Positions 1-7,331 of a stretch of 13,275 bases of DNA are shown here, one piece after another. The stretch's first letter is position 1; every line of letters starts with the position of its first letter. The position numbers and the translations under genes are program-made. Origin of the DNA: Candidatus Bipolaricaulota bacterium (GTDB lineage: Bacteria > Bipolaricaulota > Bipolaricaulia > UBA7950 > UBA9294); NCBI GenBank assembly GCA_020350845.1, contig CP070725.1:1450676-1463950 (forward strand), read 5' to 3'. Below the pieces are notes generated by a model. That model made no database searches. It saw only the letters and a program-made list of their open reading frames with translations, and was not told where the DNA came from.

Positions 1-937
1 CGCTGTCCGACGGCAGTAGAGGATGGCGCGCGTTTCGCAGGGCGATTCGCGCCCCCATGCGGGGAAAGCTGCACTGCCGTCCGACGGCGTACGCGCCGCG
101 TGCGAACAGTGAGTCCACGTGCGCGAGGATCGCCTGGTCACGCCGCAGGACCGCCTCGTAGGAGCAGACCGCAGCCGTCAGGTCGCAGCGGATCCGCTGC
201 CGCTCTTCCCGGACCTTGGTCGCGGTCTCGGTGATCCGGTTGTTGTCCCCGACGAGCTCCGCCGGCTCAGCGTAGAGCGTCTGTCCGGTGGCCGAGCGGT
301 CGTGGACGACGAACGCCATCGCCCCGGTCGCGCCACTCCGAATCGGAATCACCAGTCTCCCCTGCCGGCGTGTCACGATCGGCTCGCTGATCAGCTCGGG
401 GCTGCGGTCGAGGATGCCCTGGAGCTTTCTCGTCACACGCCTCTCGAGCGCCTCCAGCTGCTGCGACAGCTCGAGAAGCTGCGGCGAAGCGTCGGGGCGG
501 ATCTCTCCGCGGTCGTCGATCGCCCGGTGGAGTCGCTTCACGAGCGAGGCGGTGTCTGACAGGCGGGATCCAAGCTGTGCGAGACGGGGCTGCTCTTCGA
601 GAGAGACTAAGAGCTCGCGGACGGCGGTCGATGCCTCGAGCGTGAGGCGGACGGTGAGCAGTTGCTCGCCGTCGAGGATCGATCTCTCGTGCCCCTCTTG
701 GAACAGCGCGCCGAGATCGCGCACCGCGCCCAGGGAAAAGCGTCCGTGCTCGTCGAGGTATGCGATCGCCTCACGGACCTCGGCCATCGCCCGTTCGATG
801 GACTCGAGGTCCGTCGTCGGCGTGAGCGAGCGGACGGCCTCCTCGCCGAGGGACGTCGACGCGCCCACCGCAACGAGCTCCAGCGCCCGTGCGAACTCGA
901 GATCGCGAAGCGTCTTCTCGTCGCCGATCCGTATCAT
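1..937 (-). CDS. mutS2: MutS2 family protein, N-terminal part (runs off left edge)
   Basis: This is the N-terminal 312 codons of a MutS2 protein read on the minus strand from the ATG at 937-935; the 3' end lies outside the window. The translation opens with a MutS2-like start (DEKTLRDLEFARALELVAV), continues with a helical core region (SLGEEAVRSLTPTTDLESIE), and contains the block EPIVTRRQGRLVIPIRS followed by VVHDRSATGQTLYAEP, which are hallmarks of MutS2 rather than MutS1. There is no mismatch-recognition domain I, as expected for MutS2. The family is about 770-800 residues, so the ATPase and the C-terminal Smr domain should lie to the left. MutS2 proteins suppress recombination or, in Bacillus, act on collided ribosomes; which applies here cannot be told. 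A GGTGAGGAG stretch about 8 nt upstream supports the start. The gene is divergent from the MATE gene across 225 bp. Confidence 0.93.
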   Translation of the reverse strand, partial: MIRIGDEKTLRDLEFARALELVAVGASTSLGEEAVRSLTPTTDLESIERAMAEVREAIAYLDEHGRFSLGAVRDLGALFQEGHERSILDGEQLLTVRLTLEASTAVRELLVSLEEQPRLAQLGSRLSDTASLVKRLHRAIDDRGEIRPDASPQLLELSQQLEALERRVTRKLQGILDRSPELISEPIVTRRQGRLVIPIRSGATGAMAFVVHDRSATGQTLYAEPAELVGDNNRITETATKVREERQRIRCDLTAAVCSYEAVLRRDQAILAHVDSLFARGAYAVGRQCSFPRMGARIALRNARHPLLPSDS

Positions 938-1162
938 CGCGTCGACTCCTCACCTCTTCCCCGAAGACGACGGGGGACTGACCTCATGGTACCCGTGGCC
1001 CACCGTGCGCACATGGCGACTGCTGACGTTTGCGGTGCACACGGAGTGGCCGGAGAATCCTCCCATCGATCGGGTCTTGCCAGCGCGTCGGGCGCGGCTC
1101 CGGGAGCATGCCGACCGGGTGTCACCCACGGCGAGCGCCCGGTACGCTGCACGGAGGCGTCG

Positions 1163-2542
1163 ATGCGCGCACAGACCTCATGGAGAGAAGGCTGGCTACG
1201 CCGCTTCGCGTTGCACCGCGAGGCCTCGGCCGCCGTCGTTCGACTCGCCTATCCCGTGTCGCTCGGGATGCTCTCCTTCACCCTTCTCACCGTCGTCGAT
1301 ACCGCGATGCTCGGCCGTCTCGGCTCGACCCCGCTGGCAGCCTCGGGCGTGGCCGGCGTGCTGTTCTTCGCGATCGCCTTTCCCCTGTCCGGGATGTCGA
1401 TCGGGATTCAGGCCCTCGTCGCACGACGCTTCGGGGAAGGGGATCCGCAGCAGTGCGGGCAGATCCTGAGCGCCGGACTGCTCCTCTCGCTCGGCCTCGG
1501 CGTCCCCGTGGCCGTCGCCAGCCACGGGGCGGCGACGGTGTCCGGACCGATCCTCTCCTCGGACCCTGCAGTGATCACGCTGGGCACGGAGTACCTGCAC
1601 CTGCGTCTCTTCGGTACGGCCTTCATGCTTGCGAGCATGGTCTACCGTGGCTTCTTCGCCGGCATTGGACATACACGGCATCAGATGTGGGGCGCGATCC
1701 TCGTCACCGCGGTGAACGTGCTGCTCGACTACGCACTGATCTTCGGCCGACTCGGCCTTCCCGAACTCGGGGTCCGCGGTGCGGCGATCGCGTCGACCGT
1801 CGCTCAAGGCGCGGGCATGCTCTACTTCCTCGGCGTCAGCCTGCGGGCGAAATATCGAGTGCCGTACTCCGTCGGTTGGCGGCTCGGACGCGGCGTTCGC
1901 TGGCTGCGCCCGACCGTGCGCCTCTCGCTCCCTGTACTCGGACAACGGATCGTCTCCAACGGAAGCTGGTTCGCGTTCTTCACGGTCGTCGCCCGGATCG
2001 GAACGATCGAACTGGCGGCGACCAACGTCATGCGTTCGATCTACCACCTGTCGATCATGCCCGCGTTTGGGTTTGCCACCGCGGCAGCAACGCTCATCGG
2101 GCAGGAACTTGGCGCGCGGCGACCCGAGGCGGCGGAGCGGTACGGATGGGAGGCGGCGAAGCTCTCAGCATACATGCTGGCTGCCGTCGGGCTGCTCTTC
2201 CTCGCTTTCCCGCGGGCGATCTTCCTCATCTACACGAACGACCTCTCCGTGATCGACGCGGGCACGTTACCGCTTCGGATTCTCGGACCGATTCAGGCGT
2301 TCGGCGGGCTCGCGATCGTGCTCACTCAGGCACTCCAAGGGGCGGGGTGCACGCGGTTCGTGATGGTGTCCGAGATCGCAGTCTGCCTCGGGCTGTACCT
2401 CCCGGCCGTGTTCTTCCTCGGTCTGCGAACGCCCCTGGGGCTCGTCGGAGCGTGGACCGGCGAGTACCTCTACTGGGGAGCCCTCGCGCTGATCATGGGG
2501 CTGATGTTCCGCCGCGGCACGTGGAAGGGTGTGCGCATCTAG
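1163..2542 (+). CDS. MATE family efflux transporter
   Basis: This encodes a 459-residue integral membrane antiporter of the MATE (multi antimicrobial extrusion) family, which exports cationic drugs or metabolites in exchange for Na+ or H+. After a short basic N-terminus the protein is almost continuous hydrophobic helices, as expected for twelve transmembrane segments. The first helices carry the typical family pattern (LGMLSFTLLTVVDTAMLGRL, then GIQALVARRFGEGD), and the second half repeats it (IELAATNVMRSIYHLSIMPA, then AAATLIGQELGARRPEAA), matching the two-bundle pseudo-symmetry of the family. The length is normal. The open frame extends well upstream, but the ATG at 1163 has a GGAGG at 1153-1157 with a 5-nt spacer and lies just before the first helix, so I chose it. 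It stands alone, divergent from mutS2 and convergent with the glycosylase gene (16-bp gap). The substrate cannot be predicted. Confidence 0.93.
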   Translation: MRAQTSWREGWLRRFALHREASAAVVRLAYPVSLGMLSFTLLTVVDTAMLGRLGSTPLAASGVAGVLFFAIAFPLSGMSIGIQALVARRFGEGDPQQCGQILSAGLLLSLGLGVPVAVASHGAATVSGPILSSDPAVITLGTEYLHLRLFGTAFMLASMVYRGFFAGIGHTRHQMWGAILVTAVNVLLDYALIFGRLGLPELGVRGAAIASTVAQGAGMLYFLGVSLRAKYRVPYSVGWRLGRGVRWLRPTVRLSLPVLGQRIVSNGSWFAFFTVVARIGTIELAATNVMRSIYHLSIMPAFGFATAAATLIGQELGARRPEAAERYGWEAAKLSAYMLAAVGLLFLAFPRAIFLIYTNDLSVIDAGTLPLRILGPIQAFGGLAIVLTQALQGAGCTRFVMVSEIAVCLGLYLPAVFFLGLRTPLGLVGAWTGEYLYWGALALIMGLMFRRGTWKGVRI

Positions 2543-2558
2543 CGCTTCGGGTCGCGCC

Positions 2559-3278
2559 CTATGGGGACGGAGTGCGTGCCGCCTTCGTTTCCGATCCCCT
2601 CTCGCACAGCTCCGACAGTCTGCACGCGCCGCAGCGCGGCACGCGCCGAGTGCAGACCGTTCTTCCGAGAACGACGAACAGTGCGTGGTACTGCTGATAG
2701 AGGGCGACCGAGTGCGGGAGGTGGTCCATGAACAGACTCCGCAAACCGTCGTAGGAGTCCGCCTGACGGACGACGCCCATGCGCCCGAGGATCCTGCGGG
2801 TGTATGCGTCGACCACGAAGCTCGGCCGGCCTCCGGCGTAGAGGACGATGGCGTCCGCGGTCTCGGGGCCGATGCCCGATACGGACTGCAGCACCTCGCG
2901 CTGGCCGTCGACGTCGAGACGGAAGAGCACCTCGAGCTGTGCGTCGAATCGCCGACAGAGGAGCTTGGCAAGATCCTTCAGTCGCTTCGCCTTCTGGTTG
3001 TAAAAGAGCGCGGGACGGATTCGATCGGCGAGCTTTCCCACGGGGGCCGAATGCAGCGCACGAGCGCTGAGCCACCCCTCCGCTCTCAGGGCGTGGACGG
3101 CCTGCTCGGCATTGCGCCACGCGACGCGCTGCGTGAGTACCGCGCCAACGGCGATCTCGAAGGGGGAGCTTCCCGGCCACCACAGCTGGCGTCCGTGCTG
3201 GCCGCGAAGCCGAAGATAGATTCGTACGAGGCTTCCGCGCGACGCTGCGGGAGCGCCTGCTACCGGCTCGCTCGCCAT
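2559..3278 (-). CDS. HhH-GPD DNA glycosylase with 4Fe-4S cluster, MagIII-like
   Basis: A 239-residue base-excision-repair glycosylase of the Endonuclease III superfamily. The helix-hairpin-helix is at about residues 132-148 (SGIGPETADAIVLYAGG), the catalytic aspartate is D157 in VVDAYTRR, and the C-terminal iron-sulfur loop is C209-x6-C216-x2-C219-x5-C225, exactly the EndoIII spacing. The lysine used by bifunctional EndoIII (GxGxKTA) is Glu139 here, and the segment SPFEIAVGAVLTQRVAWRNAE resembles 3-methyladenine glycosylase III. I therefore infer a monofunctional glycosylase acting on alkylated or otherwise damaged purines; the exact substrate is unknown. The start ATG is preceded by GGGAGG on the minus strand (complement of about 3282-3287). 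The gene is convergent with the MATE gene and divergent from the feoA operon, with 231 bp between starts. Confidence 0.9.
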   Translation of the reverse strand: MASEPVAGAPAASRGSLVRIYLRLRGQHGRQLWWPGSSPFEIAVGAVLTQRVAWRNAEQAVHALRAEGWLSARALHSAPVGKLADRIRPALFYNQKAKRLKDLAKLLCRRFDAQLEVLFRLDVDGQREVLQSVSGIGPETADAIVLYAGGRPSFVVDAYTRRILGRMGVVRQADSYDGLRSLFMDHLPHSVALYQQYHALFVVLGRTVCTRRVPRCGACRLSELCERGSETKAARTPSP

Positions 3279-3436
3279 GAGCGCCTCCCTTAGGATCGCC
3301 TCGGACGGCCCGTGGGTCCTGCGGCTGTCGCTTCACCTTTCCCCGCGACCCCGCGGATCGTCGCCCATCGCCCGGGCAACCTTCAAACTGGTACGCGGCG
3401 CCTGGGCACGTCAACGTTCCTCCTTCCTGACTGAAC

Positions 3437-3465
3437 TTGACACGAGGAGACTGCGGAGCTAGACT
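3437..3465 (+). promoter_or_regulatory. sigma70-type promoter of the feoA-fur-feoB operon
   Basis: A perfect -35 hexamer TTGACA (3437-3442) is followed after exactly 17 bp by the -10 hexamer TAGACT (3460-3465). The expected transcription start is about 3471-3473, giving a leader of about 38 nt before feoA. The dyad at 3470-3488 sits on that start. The assignment is from sequence only. Confidence 0.75.
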
Positions 3466-3469
3466 TCTT

Positions 3470-3488
3470 ATTGCGAATAGTTTGCAAT
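3470..3488. promoter_or_regulatory. candidate Fur-family operator (19-bp dyad)
   Basis: The dyad reads ATTGC-N-AA-NNN-TT-N-GCAAT: 7 of 9 base pairs are symmetric around A3479. It is an AT-rich island in otherwise very GC-rich DNA and overlaps the predicted transcription start just downstream of the -10 box. A Fur-family repressor gene is the second gene of the operon. Size, symmetry and position fit a Fur/Mur/PerR-type box, so repression by the product of 3793-4458 is the natural inference. The exact sequence is not the E. coli Fur consensus. Confidence 0.65.
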
Positions 3489-3509
3489 TAGAGCTCGAGG
3501 GAAGGTCCG

Positions 3510-3803
3510 ATGTCCGTAAGCCTGGAGAGGTTGCCACCGATGCAGTCCGCCACGGTCTGTGAGATCCGCGGCGGACCGCGGCTTCGTCGCGACCTTCATC
3601 GCATGGGGATTCACGTCGGAGACGTCCTTCGGGTGGTCGGCAGCGGTGCGCTCGGCGGTCCGCTCCTGGTCGAAGTCCACGGCGGGCGCGTCGCCCTCGG
3701 CAGGGGCGTGGCGCGGCGCGTGGAGGTCTGTCCGCTGGGTGCGTGTGTCGCCTCCTCAGGGCCTGCCTCGGGAAGGTGGTTCCGGAGGCATCGTGGAGGT
3801 TGA
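3510..3803 (+). CDS. feoA: FeoA family ferrous iron transport accessory protein
   Basis: A 97-residue SH3-like FeoA protein, a small cytoplasmic partner of the FeoB ferrous iron transporter. The FeoA core is visible from about residue 15 to 73: CEIRGGPRLRRDLHRMGI (family pattern RL..MG), then HVGDVLRVVGSGALGGPLLVEV, then a closing strand GRVALGRGVARRVEV. The last about 24 residues (CPLGACVASSGPASGRWFRR) lie beyond the usual FeoA fold and are basic and unstructured-looking, partly because this end overlaps the next gene. The ATG at 3510 is preceded by AGGGAAGG (3498-3505); a second in-frame ATG at 3540 is possible but has no comparable ribosome-binding site. It is the first gene of the operon, and its stop overlaps the fur start by 11 nt, indicating translational coupling. 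Confidence 0.88.
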   Translation: MSVSLERLPPMQSATVCEIRGGPRLRRDLHRMGIHVGDVLRVVGSGALGGPLLVEVHGGRVALGRGVARRVEVCPLGACVASSGPASGRWFRRHRGG

Positions 3804-4458
3804 CTCGCTGATCGAGTGCCTCCGGGCCGCGGGGAAGCGGATCACTCCGGAGCGCGTGCAGATCCTGAGGGTCATTGCTGACCATCCGCATGCCGACGCG
3901 CGGGAGATCTTCCGGATCGCGAGTGCCGCTCGTCCCAAGCTCAGCCTCGCGACGGTCTATCGGACGGCGAATCTGTTGCACGAGCTGGGCATCGCCGAAG
4001 CGAGTGGTCTCGGTGAGGGGCACCGCCACTTCGAAGCGCGCGGCGAATCCCACTACCACTGTGTCTGTGTGGACTGCGGAGCCGTGGTCGAGATCGACCC
4101 CGTCCCTGAGGTCCGCAAGGAGGCCGAGCGACACGGCTTCCGCGTGATCGGGGAGTCGGTGGAGCTCACAGGGAGTTGCGCTTCGTGCCAGGGCCGGACT
4201 GTTCGCCGGCGTGTGCGGAGCGCGGTGCGGCGGCTGCCGCTTCCGGACACGTCCGACTCCGCGGCGATGGAACGGCTCGCGCATCGGGTCCGCGATTCCC
4301 AGCCCGGTGTGCGTCTTCAGCTCGAGGCGCACGGCGAGGACGCTGAGGCCGCGATCGCCGATGTCGTGCGCACGATCCGGGATCTCCGTCTGGTGCGCTT
4401 GGAGCGTCGGCACGACCGCGTGATCGCACATCTCGCCCGCGATGGAGAGGTGACCTAG
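3793..4458 (+). CDS. fur: Fur-family metalloregulator with C-terminal extension
   Basis: A 221-residue Fur-superfamily transcriptional repressor. Residues 1-70 form the winged helix (KRITPERVQILRVIADHPHA, then LSLATVYRTANLLHELGI). Residues 75-134 form the dimerization and metal domain. Structural zinc cysteines are C92/C95 and C129/C132. Candidate sensing-site ligands, by alignment to PerR, are H33, E81, H87, H89 and E100. Glu at both positions that are Asp in Bacillus PerR argues for iron or manganese sensing rather than peroxide sensing, but this is inference. Family members are about 135-155 residues; this one carries 87 extra residues (135-221) with a basic linker and a strand-helix-strand-like tail (VRLQLEAHGEDAEAAIADVV). 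The GTG start has GGAGG 4 nt upstream (3784-3788) and overlaps the feoA end; the stop is 1 nt before feoB. It probably autoregulates through the dyad at 3470. Confidence 0.9.
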   Translation: MEVDSLIECLRAAGKRITPERVQILRVIADHPHADAREIFRIASAARPKLSLATVYRTANLLHELGIAEASGLGEGHRHFEARGESHYHCVCVDCGAVVEIDPVPEVRKEAERHGFRVIGESVELTGSCASCQGRTVRRRVRSAVRRLPLPDTSDSAAMERLAHRVRDSQPGVRLQLEAHGEDAEAAIADVVRTIRDLRLVRLERRHDRVIAHLARDGEVT

Positions 4459-4459
4459 G

Positions 4460-6379
4460 GTGCCGCGCATCGCCCTCGTGGGGCAGCCGAACTGCGGGAA
4501 GAGCACGATCTTCAATCATCTCGTGGGGTACCGCGCGCACACATCGAACCTGTCGGGAACGACAGTGGAGTGCCTCGCCAGCCAGACCCTCGTTGCCGGG
4601 CAGACCGCGGAGATCGTCGACCTCCCGGGGACGTACTCCCTTGTCGCCGGCGATGCCGCGGAGCGCGAGGCGCGGCGGTACCTGGAGGAAGGTGAGGTCG
4701 ATGCGATCCTCAACGTCATCGATGCCTCGCTCCTGTCGCGCAGCCTCGAGCTGACCCTGCAACTGCTCGAGTTGGGGACGCCGATGGTCGTTTGCCTCAA
4801 CATGGCGGACGAGGCTCGCCGCAAGGGGATCGAGATCGATGAGCGGGAGCTCGAGGCGCGCCTCGGCGTGCCCGTGATCTCCACGATCGCCGTTCGCGGC
4901 GAGGGGATTGCGGAGGTCGCCCGCGCCGCGATGCGCCAGGCGAAGTCGGGGGCCGCTCCCCCTTCCCCCGTGTACAGCCACGACGTCGAACGGATTCTCG
5001 CGTCGCTCGCGAACTCCGTCCCGCAGGGTCTTCCCCTGTCGATGGGGACCGCTCCGAGGCAGTTCCTGATCCGCTGGCTGGAGAAGGACCCGGCACTGCA
5101 GGACGGGGTCCCCGAGGGATCTCGCCGTACGCTGGAGCGTCTCGAAGCAGAGGCGCGGTCGCTGTTCTCGGCGCGTGGCGGGGCACTGGAGGCGCTCTCC
5201 GCCGAGCGCCACGCCCGCGCGATGGATCTCTTCGAGGCGGTGGCTACCGTGGGCTCCCCGGAGATCACGCTACGCGATCGTCTCGACCGCGTGCTGATGC
5301 ATCCCACGATCGGGGTCCTCCTGTTCCTGGGGATCATGTATGGCTTCTTCCTTGTTGTGTTCCGCCTCGGATCGTTGGCGGAGGCGCCGATCGTGCACGG
5401 ATTCGAGCTTGCGACGGCCGCCATCGAGCGCTCGCTGCCCGCGGGCTCACTCGGTGCCGCGGCGCTCCAGGGCGTCGTACACGGCATCGGGGGTGCCGCG
5501 GGGATCGTCCTTCCCTATCTGGTTCCCTTCCTGATCGGATTGGCGGTCCTTGAGGATGTCGGCTACCTGCCGCGCGCGGGCTACCTTCTCGATGGGCTGA
5601 TGCATCGCATCGGGCTCCACGGGAAGTCGATGATCCCCTTCCTTCTGGGGTACGGCTGTAGCGTCCCAGCGATTCTCGCAACCCGTATCCTCGAGTCCCG
5701 GAGGGACCGGTTCGTCACCGCCATGCTCGCGGTGATGTTCCCGTGCGTCGCGCGGACGACGATCATCTTCGGGCTGGTCGGCTACTTCCTCGGTCCACAC
5801 CTCGCCTTTGCCGTCTACGTCATCAACCTCGTGGTCGTCGCCGTCGTCGGGGTGGTGATGACCAAGCTCATGCCGCGGGCGACCCCCGGTCTGATCCTCG
5901 AGATCCCGACCTACAAGATCCCTTCGCTCCGGGTCATGGCGTCCAAGGTGTGGCTCCGCATCCGCAGCTTCGTGCGCCTCGCCCTCCCGATCCTTGTCGT
6001 CGGAAGCGTCGCGCTCTCCGTGCTCGAGGCACTCGACCTCTCGACCTATCTGAACCTCGGGTTGCGCCCGATCACGTGGTCTCTCGGCCTTACCGCCAGC
6101 GTGGGGGTGACGCTGGTGTTCGGCGTGCTGCGCAAGGAGCTGGCGCTGGTGATGCTCTTCCAGGCGCTGGGAACGGCCAACGTGTCGTCCGTCCTCAGCC
6201 CGGGGCAGATGATGACGTTCACGCTCTTCCTCGTGTTCTACGTTCCCTGTGTGGCGACGATCGCCGCGCTCGCCAAGGAGGTCGGTCGGGCCCGTGCGGC
6301 GGTCGTGGTTGGCGTCACGGTGGCTACCGCGTTGGCCGTCGGCCTCCTCGCCCGCGGCATCCTTGCGGTCGCCGCTTGA
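4460..6379 (+). CDS. feoB: FeoB ferrous iron transporter
   Basis: A 639-residue inner-membrane Fe(II) transporter with a cytoplasmic GTPase. The G domain shows G1 GQPNCGKS (8-15), a G2-region threonine in the TSNLSGTTVE stretch, G3 DLPG (54-57), G4 NMAD (114-117) and a G5-like STIAVRGEG (141-149). A helical GDI/linker region (about 160-275) follows. The membrane part starts near residue 280 and carries the two gate repeats: GYGCSVPA (398-404) and FPCVARTTII (427-436), then LRKELALVML (557-566) and FYVPCVAT (593-600). The conserved pore-region cysteines are C400, C429 and C597. The length is at the short end for FeoB, and the C-terminus ends right after the last helix with no FeoC-like tail. 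The GTG start follows the fur stop by 1 nt, with GGAGAGG at 4444-4450 inside fur. It is the transport gene of the feoA-fur-feoB operon. Confidence 0.97.
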   Translation: MPRIALVGQPNCGKSTIFNHLVGYRAHTSNLSGTTVECLASQTLVAGQTAEIVDLPGTYSLVAGDAAEREARRYLEEGEVDAILNVIDASLLSRSLELTLQLLELGTPMVVCLNMADEARRKGIEIDERELEARLGVPVISTIAVRGEGIAEVARAAMRQAKSGAAPPSPVYSHDVERILASLANSVPQGLPLSMGTAPRQFLIRWLEKDPALQDGVPEGSRRTLERLEAEARSLFSARGGALEALSAERHARAMDLFEAVATVGSPEITLRDRLDRVLMHPTIGVLLFLGIMYGFFLVVFRLGSLAEAPIVHGFELATAAIERSLPAGSLGAAALQGVVHGIGGAAGIVLPYLVPFLIGLAVLEDVGYLPRAGYLLDGLMHRIGLHGKSMIPFLLGYGCSVPAILATRILESRRDRFVTAMLAVMFPCVARTTIIFGLVGYFLGPHLAFAVYVINLVVVAVVGVVMTKLMPRATPGLILEIPTYKIPSLRVMASKVWLRIRSFVRLALPILVVGSVALSVLEALDLSTYLNLGLRPITWSLGLTASVGVTLVFGVLRKELALVMLFQALGTANVSSVLSPGQMMTFTLFLVFYVPCVATIAALAKEVGRARAAVVVGVTVATALAVGLLARGILAVAA

Positions 6380-6400
6380 TCCCGAATCGCGAAGCGCAGG

Positions 6401-6413
6401 AGCGCATTGCGCT
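6401..6413. repeat. 13-nt perfect palindrome in the feoB-ABC gap, possible operator
   Basis: AGCGCATTGCGCT is a 6+1+6 perfect inverted repeat in the 85-bp space between feoB and the ABC ATPase gene. It abuts TATCAT (6413-6418), a fair -10 hexamer, but no good -35 lies 16-18 bp upstream. It shares the ATTGCG half-site with the dyad upstream of feoA. It could be an internal promoter/operator or a chance GC-rich palindrome. Confidence 0.3.
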
Positions 6414-6464
6414 ATCATCTTCCGTGCCGACGGACGCATCACCGTACGGCCCACAGGAGGGTTC

Positions 6465-7331
6465 ATGGGGAAGACGAAACGCAGCCGACCCGTGACGGTG
6501 TCGCGCGTCCGTGGCACGCGCTCCTCCGCGCGACACGATCCCGAGGCTCCGGCGATTCTCGCATCGGGCCTCACGGTGTCCTACAACGGGGAACCCGCGA
6601 TCCTGGACGTCACCTTCGAGATCCCTCCGGCGCACAGCGTGGCCGTCGTCGGTCCCAACGGCGCCGGCAAGAGCACACTCCTCAAGGCGATCGCCGGGCT
6701 CCTTCCCACGACAGGAGGGACGCTGGATGTCCACGGAGAGGGCCCGTGCAGGCACATCTGCATCGCCTACGTCCCCCAGCGAGACGAGGTCGACTGGCGG
6801 TTCCCGGTGACCGTCAGCGATGTCGTGCTCATGGGGCGGAGCGGGCGTCTCGGCCCGCTCCGTCGGCCGCGGAGCGCCGATCGAGAGGTCGTCGCCCGTG
6901 CGATCGACTCCGTCGGGCTTAGCGCTGAGGCGAACGCGCGAATCGACACGCTTTCCGGCGGGCAGCAACAGCGGATGTTCATCGCTCGCGCTCTCGCGCA
7001 AGAGGCCCAGCTCGTTCTCCTCGACGAGCCGTTCGCCGGGCTCGACATCCACTCGAAGCAGGGCGTGTTGAAGCTTCTCTCCGGCCCTGAGCTGCGCGCA
7101 CTGACGAGGGTCGTGGCGATGCACGACCTCGGCGCCGCCACGGATCACTTCCGATCCCTGCTCCTGCTCCACCGGGTGCTCATCGCGTTCGGGCGGCCGG
7201 AGGACGTGCTCACGCCGGATGCACTGCAGCACGCGTACGGAAGCTGCGCACGAATCGCGAAGGCTGACGGGGAAACGATTGTCATCAGCGATACGGCATG
7301 TGGCGGGGGACACGACCGTGAGCATCCTTGA
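6465..7331 (+). CDS. Mn/Fe/Zn-type ABC importer, ATP-binding protein
   Basis: A 288-residue ATPase of the metal-uptake (cluster 9; MntB/SitB/TroB/ZnuC) ABC family. The motifs are Walker A GPNGAGKST (63-71), Q-loop Q105, signature LSGGQQQR (163-170), Walker B LVLLDEPF (183-190, catalytic E188) and H-loop H220. The block after the Q-loop, VDWRFPVTVSDVVLMGR (109-125), is characteristic of the manganese/iron SitB-TroB branch rather than E. coli ZnuC, so I favour Mn(II) or Fe(II) as substrate; zinc is not excluded. The protein has about 28 extra N-terminal residues rich in Arg and Lys before the ABC fold. The start is nevertheless supported by AGGAGG at 6455-6460, 4 nt upstream. The gene follows feoB by 85 bp and overlaps the permease gene by 14 nt. 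No solute-binding protein gene is adjacent. Confidence 0.92.
   Translation: MGKTKRSRPVTVSRVRGTRSSARHDPEAPAILASGLTVSYNGEPAILDVTFEIPPAHSVAVVGPNGAGKSTLLKAIAGLLPTTGGTLDVHGEGPCRHICIAYVPQRDEVDWRFPVTVSDVVLMGRSGRLGPLRRPRSADREVVARAIDSVGLSAEANARIDTLSGGQQQRMFIARALAQEAQLVLLDEPFAGLDIHSKQGVLKLLSGPELRALTRVVAMHDLGAATDHFRSLLLLHRVLIAFGRPEDVLTPDALQHAYGSCARIAKADGETIVISDTACGGGHDREHP

Noticed and set aside
1119..1148. Possible MATE promoter GTGTCA-18-TACGCT
   Set aside because: The -10 equals the one at 9161, but the predicted start would fall about 8 nt before the ATG, on or inside the ribosome-binding site, and the -35 is poor. Left unassigned.
119..1469. Long plus-strand open frames (119-559, 288-1469 and the 5' part of 662-2542)
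   Set aside because: They are opposite the real minus-strand mutS2 frame, and the proteins are low-complexity Arg/Ser/Pro-rich with no recognisable domain. Only the part from 1163 is real (MATE).
3370..3425. Minus-strand promoter candidate for the glycosylase gene (TTGACG on the complement near 3415)
   Set aside because: The spacing to any TA-rich -10 is only about 15 bp and the hexamer (TACCAG) is weak.
4267..4458. A separate small gene starting at the internal ATG of fur
   Set aside because: No Shine-Dalgarno sequence precedes it and the frame is continuous with the Fur domain, so a fused extension is the simpler reading.
2539..4515. A 658-codon minus-strand open frame across the glycosylase, feoA and fur
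   Set aside because: It is a GC-rich shadow frame: its product is Arg/Ala/Pro-rich with no domain, while the genes in other frames have clear family motifs and ribosome-binding sites.
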